64,000 nt of DNA from Kibdelosporangium sp. MJ126-NF4. Lineage in GTDB: Bacteria > Actinomycetota > Actinomycetes > Mycobacteriales > Pseudonocardiaceae. Both the position numbers and the translations under genes were made by a program. The stretch is taken from contig NZ_CDME01000002.1 in NCBI RefSeq assembly GCF_000826545.1, forward strand, positions 2,303,187-2,367,186. Reading direction: 5' to 3'. Shown piece after piece: positions 51,088-59,602 of the stretch; the stretch's first letter is position 1, and each line of letters begins with the position of its first letter. The notes under the pieces were generated by a model, which ran no database searches, was not told the DNA's origin, and was given only the letters and a program-made list of their open reading frames with translations.

Positions 51088-52433
51088 CCCTGTATCCCCT
51101 TGGGAACTTCGATGACCGACGCCACGGTGAGGATCGAGTAGTCCCGCTCGACCTGAACCCACACCAGGTAGCGGCCGGGCAGTGGGAAGGAGTACGTGAA
51201 CGACACGTCCGGGCCGTAGGCGGCGACACTCTCGTCCGGCTTGTCCGGCAACCCGGGAGTGGGCGGCAGCATCGAATGCACATGCGCCCAGATCGGCGCG
51301 CTCACATGATTCTGGGTAGCACTGCCCCCGCTATCCGCGACAGGGCCGACGACAATCATGTGTCCGAGCATTCCCAGCCACGGTTGCAGGTCCTTGGTCC
51401 CGAACTTCGCCGTGACCGTGCTCGGTGATCCCGCGGGCCGGATCTGCTTGGCGAGATCGGCTTTTCCCTCGATCGGCTGAACTTTCACCGCGCCGGTCAC
51501 GTCAACAGCCGAACGAAGCAACTGCACTCCGCCACCGCGCCTGGCGATCTCCGCGGCGATCGCGTGCACACCCGGTTGGGTACTGAGACGGGCCCGGTAC
51601 TCCCCTGGCGCGACACGGATCGGGTGCAGGTGCTGAAGTCCGCCGTTCGGCGAGATCACCACAAGGTGTATCAACGCGTTGTCGTGCACGAGCAGGTCGT
51701 CCACCGGCCGGCCGGACGAGCCGTCGGTCAGGCTCAGCCTGAGGTCGTTGCCGGCCATGCTCGGCACCAGGTTCACCGGCGGACGCGAGAAATCCACAAC
51801 AGACGTTCGCAGGAACGGGTCGTTGACGTTGTCGAACGTCGGATCCAGATCCGCACCGGGTGCCGGTGGCGCCGGGATGACCGGGGCGAGCAGGGCGGCG
51901 GTCACGGCCACAGCGAGCGCCGCGATCATCCCGCCCGCAGGCACCACCGCCATGCCGACCCGCCCACCGACTGCCAGCACCAGAGCCACAATGAGCAGCA
52001 CACCGGCCGCGACGAACCCGCCGTACGTCGCGTTCTCCCACGGAGACGAGACGACCGCAGGGACGACGAACGGGATCGTGGCCTCGTCGACCCTGAGCTC
52101 CCACGGCCCAGCCCGGTCCACATGGACCGTTCCGGCGTGGAAACCAGGTGTCGCCCCGAGTTCGACCTTCGTCGTGCTGGTCGGCGCCCCGGCCGCGCTG
52201 ACGCTCACCGTGAGCACACCGGGTGGCGATCCCGCGTGGGTCACCAGATCGATGTGCACCGGTCCGGGCACCTCTGCCACCCGGCGGATGACGACTGTCA
52301 GCTCACGGTCGCCCAGTGTCTGCGCCACATGGATGTCGGCCCCGGTCTGCGCACCGTCGGCCAGCGCGGGGGCGGCGATCCCGAGGAGCATCCCCAGCAC
52401 GAGCAGCACGGTCGGCAAAGTTCGCATCGCCAT
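51084..52433 (-). CDS. YtkA/FixH-like membrane protein with two outside beta domains
   Basis: 449 residues from the ATG at 52433 (a second ATG at 52427). Signal peptide, a first beta domain (~25-130), two hydrophobic segments (~140-160 and ~172-195), then a long second outside region (~200-449) with His/Met-rich spots LQHLHPIRV, LGMLGHMIVVG and IWAHVHSML. A metal-handling role, likely copper, is inferred from these. First gene of the unit, 128 bp from the divergent kinase gene. Confidence 0.65.
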   Translation of the reverse strand: MAMRTLPTVLLVLGMLLGIAAPALADGAQTGADIHVAQTLGDRELTVVIRRVAEVPGPVHIDLVTHAGSPPGVLTVSVSAAGAPTSTTKVELGATPGFHAGTVHVDRAGPWELRVDEATIPFVVPAVVSSPWENATYGGFVAAGVLLIVALVLAVGGRVGMAVVPAGGMIAALAVAVTAALLAPVIPAPPAPGADLDPTFDNVNDPFLRTSVVDFSRPPVNLVPSMAGNDLRLSLTDGSSGRPVDDLLVHDNALIHLVVISPNGGLQHLHPIRVAPGEYRARLSTQPGVHAIAAEIARRGGGVQLLRSAVDVTGAVKVQPIEGKADLAKQIRPAGSPSTVTAKFGTKDLQPWLGMLGHMIVVGPVADSGGSATQNHVSAPIWAHVHSMLPPTPGLPDKPDESVAAYGPDVSFTYSFPLPGRYLVWVQVERDYSILTVASVIEVPKGIQG

Positions 52434-52561
52434 GGATACAACCAGGACGACGTGGTGGTTTCGTCCCTTCAGGGATTGAATCAGGGTCCCCTGCACGGGG
52501 GACCCACAACCCCGAGAAGTGGGAGGTTCCGGCTCAGGGAATACGGCAGGATCGGCACACG
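52434..52561. promoter_or_regulatory. Divergent promoter region
   Basis: 128 bp between the exported-protein operon and the kinase gene. It should carry both promoters and the response regulator site. No clear palindrome was seen; the plus-strand stretch CAGGGTCCCCTGCACGGGGG is an irregular GC-rich dyad. Confidence 0.4.
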
Positions 52562-53686
52562 ATGCTCACAACCAGTTTGTCCCTGAAACGCCAGTCGTGG
52601 CTGGTCGCCGCCGCGTGCATGATCGCGGACGGGGCGTTCGTGGTCCTCTACGGGTGCGAGACGTGGCAGAACTGGCTGACGCTCACGATGACCCTCGCCG
52701 TCAACGCCGCGCTCGCCGGTCCAGCCCGGCTGTCGGGACATGTCGCCTTCGCGCACGCAGCCGTCCCCGTCATCACGCTGCTGATCGGCAACGACACTCC
52801 CGCCAACGACGCGGGCCTCCTGGTCGCGGGCTACCGAGCGGGCGCGTGGCTGCACGGTGCGCCCGCGATCGCGTCACTCGCCGTGCTGTCGGCAAGCATG
52901 CTGACATGCACCGTCATCATGGACCGGCGGTTCGAACTCGGCCTCGTCGTCATGGTGAAAGCCGCTGTGCTGCCGTACCTTGTCGGCCGCTACACCACCG
53001 CTCGACGTGCGTACCTGGCCGAGCTGGAACGCCGTTCCGAGTTGGAGCGCAGGGACGCCAGGGAAGCTGTGACGAGGGCTATCGCGACAGAACGCAGCTC
53101 GATCGCCCGCGACCTGCACGATGTGATCGTGCACCACGTCAGCGCGATCGGTCTGCACGCCGGGGCAGCCCGGTTGGGCCTGCCCACGGGCAACACGAAG
53201 GTGGAGACTTCACTGCGGTCAGTCGAGACCGCCAGCCGCGCGGCCATGGTGGACCTGCGGCACCTGCTCGACCTGCTGCACGGCGACAACCCCGAGGGCG
53301 CTCGCCAGCCCGGGCTGGACAACCTCGACGAACTGTTCGACGGCGTACGGTCCGCTGGTGTGCCCGCGCGGCTCGCTGTGTCGGGTGCACAGGGGGAAGT
53401 ACCTGAATCACTGGGGATAACTGTGTACCGGATCGTGCAGGAGATGCTGACCAACGCCCTGCGACACGGCGACCACACCGAAGTGGCTGTGTCGCTGGAG
53501 TACGAACCGGATTCGCTGACCGTGACGTCGGTCAATCGGATCGGCGCCGTCCGGGACCCGGGTGGGACCGCGCGACGCGGCCTCGTCGGGATCCGCAACC
53601 GGGCAGGCATCTTCGCCGGGCGGACCGAAGCCGGGATCGACCCGGACGGTGTGACATGGCGGACAAACGTGAGGTTCCCGCTATGA
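52562..53686 (+). CDS. NarL-partner sensor histidine kinase
   Basis: 374 residues from the ATG at 52562. Five or so membrane helices in the first ~145 residues, a coiled linker, a HisKA_3 box IARDLHDVIVHHVSAIGLH with His186, and an HATPase_c domain (QEMLTNALRHGDH, N box; RRGLVGIRNRAGIFAG, G box). The short loops between helices suggest sensing within the membrane. The kinase overlaps its regulator by four bases. Its divergent position suggests it controls the exported-protein operon. Confidence 0.9.
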   Translation: MLTTSLSLKRQSWLVAAACMIADGAFVVLYGCETWQNWLTLTMTLAVNAALAGPARLSGHVAFAHAAVPVITLLIGNDTPANDAGLLVAGYRAGAWLHGAPAIASLAVLSASMLTCTVIMDRRFELGLVVMVKAAVLPYLVGRYTTARRAYLAELERRSELERRDAREAVTRAIATERSSIARDLHDVIVHHVSAIGLHAGAARLGLPTGNTKVETSLRSVETASRAAMVDLRHLLDLLHGDNPEGARQPGLDNLDELFDGVRSAGVPARLAVSGAQGEVPESLGITVYRIVQEMLTNALRHGDHTEVAVSLEYEPDSLTVTSVNRIGAVRDPGGTARRGLVGIRNRAGIFAGRTEAGIDPDGVTWRTNVRFPL

Positions 53687-54393
53687 CATCCCCGCTGACA
53701 TCCCCTGTGACACCGCACCCGACACTGAAGGTGCTGCTGGCCGACGACCACGCCATGCTGAGGTCGGGGATGCGCGCGATCTTCGAGACCCAGCCGGATC
53801 TGGAATGCGTCGCCGAGGTCGCCGACGGTCGCGCGGCGGTCGCCGAGGTGGCCCGGTTGCGCCCGGACGTGGCGGTGTTGGACATCCGGATGCCCAAACT
53901 GGACGGGCTCGACGCCACCGAGGCGATCCTCGGCACCAAGTCCAACCGGACCAAGGTCATCCTGTTGACGACCTACGACAGCGACGAGTACGTCTACCGG
54001 GCGTTGAACGCCGGGGCGAGCGGGTTCCTGTTGAAGTCGCTGCCACCGGAGGAGTTGATCTCCGCGATCCGGGTGGCGGCACGCGGTGACGCGCTGATCG
54101 ACCCGTCGGTGACCCAACGCCTGATCGCACGATTCGCCGTGAGCATCTCGCCACCGGTCACTCCGCCGGAGTTGTCGCAGCTCACCGTGCGTGAACGCGA
54201 GGTGCTTCAACTGGTGGCGGCGGCCTACAGCAACGCGGAGATAGCCGCACAGCTGCACGTCGGCGACGAAACCGTGAAAACACACGTCTCCCGCCTGCTG
54301 TCCAAGCTCGGACTACGCGACCGGGTGCACGCCGTGGCGTACGCGCACCTGAACGGACTGGTGACCGGACAACGTCCGCTTCCACCGCACTGA
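53683..54393 (+). CDS. NarL/LuxR response regulator
   Basis: 236 residues from the ATG overlapping the kinase stop. Receiver with DDH (21-23), phosphoacceptor Asp67 in VLDIRMPKLDG and Lys in GFLLKSLPPEEL. A LuxR HTH (LTVREREVLQLVAAAYSNAEIAAQLHVGDETVKTHVSRLLSKL, ~165-207) follows a Pro-rich linker. Complete and likely active. Confidence 0.93.
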   Translation: MTSPLTSPVTPHPTLKVLLADDHAMLRSGMRAIFETQPDLECVAEVADGRAAVAEVARLRPDVAVLDIRMPKLDGLDATEAILGTKSNRTKVILLTTYDSDEYVYRALNAGASGFLLKSLPPEELISAIRVAARGDALIDPSVTQRLIARFAVSISPPVTPPELSQLTVREREVLQLVAAAYSNAEIAAQLHVGDETVKTHVSRLLSKLGLRDRVHAVAYAHLNGLVTGQRPLPPH

Positions 54394-54425
54394 AGCCACG
54401 CAGGGCGTCCATCGCCGTGCCCCGT

Positions 54426-54464
54426 CGAGCTTGCCCAGCCCACCCCCTCGGCTGGGCAAGCTCG
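54426..54464 (+). terminator. Terminator after the two-component genes
   Basis: Perfect 15-bp arms CGAGCTTGCCCAGCC / GGCTGGGCAAGCTCG, 9-base loop, 32 bp past the regulator stop. Confidence 0.85.
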
Positions 54465-54608
54465 CCCCCTCAGACCTGAGCCTTCCGCAGGTGGTCGCCG
54501 CTGCGCGATCGGTCTCGCTCGTAGCGGAATCGCTGTCAGCGAACGTCCTGCTCCGAAGTTGTCCACAGGCCGAACCGCTGCTGTCGAAAACTGTCGGACC
54601 CCCGATGC

Positions 54609-57600
54609 ATGATGGTCAACGTGGATGCACTCGACCTCTTCTCACCCGCGACCCGTGACTGGTTCGCGGGGGCCTTCGCGGCCCCGACCCAGGCACAGAC
54701 CGGGGCGTGGCACGCGGCGGCCGCGGGTGAGCACGCGCTGGTCGTGGCGCCCACCGGGTCCGGCAAGACGCTCGCCGCCTTCCTCTGGGGCCTCGACCGG
54801 CTGGCGAACCAGCCGCCCTCCAGCGAGCCGAAACACCGCTGCCGTGTCCTGTACATCTCCCCGCTCAAGGCGCTCGCGGTGGATGTCGAGCGCAACCTGC
54901 GTGCCCCGCTGGCCGGAATCAGGCAGGCCGCCCACCGGCTGGGGCTGACACCACCCTCCATCTCCGTCGGCATGCGTACCGGTGACACGCCTGCCGACGA
55001 GCGCCGTTCCTTCGCCAGGACACCACCGGACATCCTGGTGACCACGCCCGAATCCCTTTTCCTCCTGCTCACATCCGCTGCGCGGGAGTCGCTCAAAGGC
55101 ATCGAGACTGTGATCGTCGACGAGGTGCACGCGGTGACCGGCACCAAACGCGGCGCGCACATGGCGTTGTCGTTGGAACGGCTCGATGCGTTGCTGCCCA
55201 AGCCCGCGCAACGCATCGGTCTCTCGGCCACCGTCCGGCCGGTCGAGGAGGTCGGCGCCTTCCTCGCCGGTGGCCGCCCGGTCACGGTCGTCCAGCCGAA
55301 GACGGCCAAGACCATCGAGATCAGCGTCCAGGTCCCTGTGGAGGACATGGCCGACCTGGACGCTCCGCAAGCGCCCGATCCCACCGGTGACCTGCCGGTA
55401 CAGGGCGGGATCGGCACGCTCGAGGAGATCACCGGCGAGATCGGCGCCACCCGGCGGCCGTCGATCTGGCCCGCGGTCGAGGACCGCATCCTCACCCTGG
55501 TGCGCGAGCACCGTTCCACGATCGTGTTCGCCAATTCCCGGCGGCTGGCCGAACGGCTCACCGCACGACTGAACGAGCTCGCGGAGGAGCAGCCCCGGGA
55601 GTTGGACCGCTTCCCAGCCGAAGCGATCGGTCAGTCCGGGTTCACCGGTGGCGCCTCACCGGTGATCGCCCGGGCACACCACGGTTCGATGGCACGGGAA
55701 CAGCGCACCCTCGTCGAGGAGGAGCTGAAGTCGGGTCGGCTCCCCTGCGTCGTCGCGACGTCCTCGCTGGAACTCGGGATCGACATGGGCGCCGTCGATC
55801 TCGTCATCCAGGTCGAGGCGCCACCGACGGTCGCGTCCGGTCTGCAGCGCGTCGGCCGGGCAGGGCATCACGTGGGAGCGGTGTCCCGCGGTGTGATGTT
55901 CCCCAAGTTCCGCGGCGACCTCGTGTCGTGCGCTGTGGTCGCGGAACGCATGCGCGAAGGGGCCATCGAGGCGGTCCGGTACCCGAGAAACCCGCTGGAC
56001 GTGCTGGCGCAGCACATCGTGGCGATGGTCGCACTCGAAGCATGGACCATCGACGAACTGACCTCAGTGGTCCGGCGGGCCGCCAACTTCGCGTCGTTGC
56101 CGCAGTCCGCTCTGGAGTCCGTGCTGGACATGCTGTCCGGGCGGTATCCCAGCGAGGAGTTCGGCGAACTGCGGCCACGCGTGACGTGGGACAGGATCAC
56201 CGGCGAGTTGCGTGGGCGGCCGGGCTCGCAACGGCTTGCGGTCACGTCCGGCGGCACCATTCCCGACCGGGGTCTGTTCACCGTGATGACCCCGCCCAGT
56301 GATGGGCGTGCGGGGTCACGGGTCGGCGAACTGGACGAGGAGATGGTCTACGAGTCCAGGGTCGGCGACACCTTCCTGCTCGGCACGTCCGCCTGGCGGG
56401 TCGAGGACATCACCCACGACCGGGTGATCGTGCTGCCCGCGCCGGGGCAGCCTGCCCGGATGCCGTTCTGGAAGGGCGATGCTCCCGGTCGCCCGCTGGA
56501 ACTCGGCAGGGCGATGGGGAAGTTCCTGCGCGAACTGTCCACATTGGAGGACAAAAAAGCCAGGGAGCGGGCCGCGACGGCGGGACTGGACGCATGGGCG
56601 ACGGACAACCTGCTGTCGTATCTCGCCGAACAGAAACAGGCCACGAGACACGTACCGGACGACCGGACGGTGCTGGTCGAGCGGTTCCGCGACGAACTCG
56701 GCGACTGGCGACTGGTCGTGCATTCGCCGTTCGGCGCACGCGTCAACGCACCATGGGCGTTGGCCATCGCCGCTCGGCTGCGCGAAGGCCGTGGCATCGA
56801 CGCGCAGATGGCGCACTCCGACGATGGGATCGTCATGCGGCTGCCGGACGCCGTCGACGATTCGGGTGCCGAGGTCACCGCCAGTGCCGAGGATGTCCTG
56901 CTCGATCCGGACGAGATCGAGCAGATCGTGGTGGCGGAGGTGGGTGGCTCGGCGTTGTTCGCGGCCCGATTCCGAGAATGCGCCGCACGCTCGCTCCTCC
57001 TGCCGAGAAGGGATCCACGGCGGCGCAGTCCACTGTGGCAGCAGCGTCAGCGCGCGGCGCAACTGCTGTCGGTGGCAGCGAAGTACGAGCGGTTCCCCGT
57101 GGTGCTGGAGGCCATGCGGGAATGCCTGCAGGACGTGTACGACCTCAGCGGCCTGCGTGAGCTGATGGCGGACGTACGCGCCCGGCGGGTGCGCGTGGTC
57201 GATGTGGAGACGCCGACGGCGTCCCCCTTCGCCCGCAGCCTGCTGTTCGGCTACGTGGGAATGTTCCTGTACGAGACGGACACACCGCTGGCCGAACGGC
57301 GTGCGGCCGCCCTCTCGCTCGATTCGTCCCTGCTCGCCGAGTTGCTTGGCTCCGAGGCGATCAGGGAACTGCTCGACGCCGATGTCCTGACCGAGGTCGA
57401 ACGGTCACTGCAGCGGCTCGAGCCCGACAGGCACGCCCGGCACGCGGAGGACGCGGCTGACCTCCTGCGTTTCCTCGGCGACCTGACCGTCGCCGAGGCG
57501 GCCGACAGAGGCATCAAGCCCGAGTGGCTGGCCGAACTGGTCACCCAGCGCCGGGCGATCAGAGTGCGTGTCGCCGGTGCGGACCGCTACGTCGGCATCG

Positions 57601-59201
57601 AGGACGCCGGTCGGATGCGGGACGCACTGGGGGTGGCGCTTCCGGTGGGCGTGCCGGAGGCGTTCACCGAACCGGTCGCCGATCCGCTCGGCGACCTGGT
57701 AGCCCGCTATGCCCGCACGCATGGTCCGTTCCCCGCCGCAGAGGCCGCGGCGAGGTTCGGGCTGGGCACAGCGGTGGTGACAGGTGTGCTCGACCGGCTG
57801 GCCGGTGCGGGAAGGCTCGTCCGCGGCGAGCTGAGGCCAGGCGGCACACACACCGAATACTGCGACGCCGAGGTGTTGCGCCGGTTGCGCCGAGCCTCGT
57901 TGGCACGACTAAGGGCTGAAGTGGAGCCGGTCGAGCAGGCCGCGCTCGGGCGATTTCTCCCCAGTTGGCACGGTGTGGGGAAGCGTTTGCGCACCGCGCC
58001 GACAGCGGACGACGTGTTGTCCGTGGTGGAACAGCTCGCGGGGACTCCCCTCCCGGCGAGCGCGCTCGAGTCGCTCATCCTGCCGGCACGGCTGCCAGGC
58101 TACTCCCCTGCTCTGCTCGACGAGCTCACCGCGGCCGGCGAGGTGACCTGGTGTGGCAGTGGTTCGCTGGCCGGGGGCGATGGCTGGATCGCCCTCGCGC
58201 CCGCTGACGTCGCCGACCTGTTGTTGCCGGAGGCGGAGGAGAACATCCCGGACTCCCCGCTGCACCAGGCCATCCTGTCCGCTTTGGACGGTGGTGCGCT
58301 GTTCTTCCGGCAACTGGTCGACCGGACCGGCTCCACCGACGACCAAGAGGTGGTCACCGCCCTCTGGGACTTGGTGTGGGCCGGCCTGGTCACCAACGAC
58401 ACGCTCAACCCAGTGCGAGCCTTGGTATCCGGTAAGGGAGCGGCGCACAAACCCCGCCGCTCGACACCACGTGGCCGTTACGCCCGCATCCGTGCCCAAC
58501 GCCCGTCGATGCCCAGCAGAACGGGCCCACCCACGGTAGGCGGACGCTGGTCACTCGCCGTCGAGCGCGAATCCGACGCCACCCGCCGCGCCCATGCCCG
58601 CGCTGAGGCCTTCCTGGAACGCCACGGAGTCCTCACCCGTGGCGCGTTGGACACCGAACGCGTCACCGGCGGCTTCAGCGCCGTGTACAAAGTCCTCCGC
58701 GCCATGGAGGAGTCCGGCCAGGTCATCCGCGGCTATGTCGTGGAAGGACTCGGCGCGGCCCAGTTCGCCGCCCGAGGAGCCGTCGATCGTCTTCGCGCGC
58801 TCTCCCGCGCAGCAGGCAAGGATGTCGACCCTGCCGGTGCCGTGGTACTCGCCGCCGCCGACCCCGCGCAACCGTACGGGGCAGCCCTGCCATGGCCCGC
58901 CACCATCGGCGAAGGCAAACACCGCCCTGCCCGCAAAGCAGGTGGCCTGGCAGTCCTCGTCGACGGCGAACCAGCCCTCTACGTGGAACGCGGCGGAAAA
59001 TCTCTCCTCTCCTTCACCGAGGAGGACGAGACCCTCCGCGCAGCAGCGGAAGCCCTCTCGCGCGCCGTTCGCGAAGGCTGGCTGGGCCAACTCGCCGTCC
59101 AGAAAGCCGACGGCGACCTCGCCCTCACCTCCCACCTCGCCGAGATCCTCCGCGACGCAGGCTTCCGCGCCACCCCCAAAGGCCTCCGCCTCCGCGCCTG
59201 A
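54609..59201 (+). CDS. lhr: ATP-dependent helicase Lhr
   Basis: 1530 residues, normal size for bacterial Lhr. Superfamily 2 core: Q-rich QTGAWHAAA, Walker A APTGSGKTLAAF (~47-58), motif Ia YISPLKALAVD, DEVH box in VIVDEVHAVTG (~174), SATVRP, FANSRRLAERL and QRVGRAGH (motif VI). Residues ~430-870 are the WH and Lhr-core domains; the remaining ~650 form the extended Lhr C-terminal domain. It moves 3'-to-5' along single-stranded DNA and unwinds RNA-DNA hybrids, in DNA repair. Two ATGs occur at the start; the first is used. No nei2 gene follows, unlike in many actinobacteria. Confidence 0.95.
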   Translation: MMVNVDALDLFSPATRDWFAGAFAAPTQAQTGAWHAAAAGEHALVVAPTGSGKTLAAFLWGLDRLANQPPSSEPKHRCRVLYISPLKALAVDVERNLRAPLAGIRQAAHRLGLTPPSISVGMRTGDTPADERRSFARTPPDILVTTPESLFLLLTSAARESLKGIETVIVDEVHAVTGTKRGAHMALSLERLDALLPKPAQRIGLSATVRPVEEVGAFLAGGRPVTVVQPKTAKTIEISVQVPVEDMADLDAPQAPDPTGDLPVQGGIGTLEEITGEIGATRRPSIWPAVEDRILTLVREHRSTIVFANSRRLAERLTARLNELAEEQPRELDRFPAEAIGQSGFTGGASPVIARAHHGSMAREQRTLVEEELKSGRLPCVVATSSLELGIDMGAVDLVIQVEAPPTVASGLQRVGRAGHHVGAVSRGVMFPKFRGDLVSCAVVAERMREGAIEAVRYPRNPLDVLAQHIVAMVALEAWTIDELTSVVRRAANFASLPQSALESVLDMLSGRYPSEEFGELRPRVTWDRITGELRGRPGSQRLAVTSGGTIPDRGLFTVMTPPSDGRAGSRVGELDEEMVYESRVGDTFLLGTSAWRVEDITHDRVIVLPAPGQPARMPFWKGDAPGRPLELGRAMGKFLRELSTLEDKKARERAATAGLDAWATDNLLSYLAEQKQATRHVPDDRTVLVERFRDELGDWRLVVHSPFGARVNAPWALAIAARLREGRGIDAQMAHSDDGIVMRLPDAVDDSGAEVTASAEDVLLDPDEIEQIVVAEVGGSALFAARFRECAARSLLLPRRDPRRRSPLWQQRQRAAQLLSVAAKYERFPVVLEAMRECLQDVYDLSGLRELMADVRARRVRVVDVETPTASPFARSLLFGYVGMFLYETDTPLAERRAAALSLDSSLLAELLGSEAIRELLDADVLTEVERSLQRLEPDRHARHAEDAADLLRFLGDLTVAEAADRGIKPEWLAELVTQRRAIRVRVAGADRYVGIEDAGRMRDALGVALPVGVPEAFTEPVADPLGDLVARYARTHGPFPAAEAAARFGLGTAVVTGVLDRLAGAGRLVRGELRPGGTHTEYCDAEVLRRLRRASLARLRAEVEPVEQAALGRFLPSWHGVGKRLRTAPTADDVLSVVEQLAGTPLPASALESLILPARLPGYSPALLDELTAAGEVTWCGSGSLAGGDGWIALAPADVADLLLPEAEENIPDSPLHQAILSALDGGALFFRQLVDRTGSTDDQEVVTALWDLVWAGLVTNDTLNPVRALVSGKGAAHKPRRSTPRGRYARIRAQRPSMPSRTGPPTVGGRWSLAVERESDATRRAHARAEAFLERHGVLTRGALDTERVTGGFSAVYKVLRAMEESGQVIRGYVVEGLGAAQFAARGAVDRLRALSRAAGKDVDPAGAVVLAAADPAQPYGAALPWPATIGEGKHRPARKAGGLAVLVDGEPALYVERGGKSLLSFTEEDETLRAAAEALSRAVREGWLGQLAVQKADGDLALTSHLAEILRDAGFRATPKGLRLRA

Positions 59202-59222
59202 CCAACAGCCCGGAAGCATGGC

Positions 59223-59257
59223 GAAAGGCCCAAGTACCAGGTGTACTTGGGCCTTTC
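59223..59257. terminator. Terminator after lhr
   Basis: Perfect 15-bp arms GAAAGGCCCAAGTAC / GTACTTGGGCCTTTC with a 5-base loop; A-rich on one side and T-rich on the other, so it works in both directions, for lhr and possibly the 59330 gene. Confidence 0.85.
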
Positions 59258-59329
59258 TGTCACACTAACCAGACAAGCGGGGTACCTAGGGCCTCCGAAT
59301 AAACTCGGCAACTCGCTCCATGTACACCA

Positions 59330-59602
59330 CTAGCTGTCGCGTGTGAGTTCCTCCTCGACCTCGCGGACGATTCTCTCGTGTACTGGAACGATGTCAGCCC
59401 ACACTGGGCTGCGAAGAACAGTCGTCTTCGCTTCACCACCCGCGCACAGACCGGATTCGGTGAGCGCGATGACGCAGTGACCTGCCGAAAAGCCTGATGC
59501 TCGCATGTTCGTCAGTACATCCTCGATGTTCGCGCCTGCCGAGGCCAGTTCGGCCGCCATCCGGATGGCCGCCGCGACTCGTTCCCGTCCTGTCATCATC
59601 AT
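59330..59602 (-). CDS. Small protein after the RHS toxin, immunity candidate
   Basis: 90 residues from the ATG at 59602, which overlaps the toxin stop (TGATG); three ATGs in a row follow a GTG. Predicted helical N-terminus (RVAAAIRMAAELASAGANI) and two Cys (GHCVIALTESGLC). Soluble and acidic. I do not recognise the family. Overlap with a polymorphic toxin gene makes an immunity role likely; not shown directly. Confidence 0.5.
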   Translation of the reverse strand: MMMTGRERVAAAIRMAAELASAGANIEDVLTNMRASGFSAGHCVIALTESGLCAGGEAKTTVLRSPVWADIVPVHERIVREVEEELTRDS

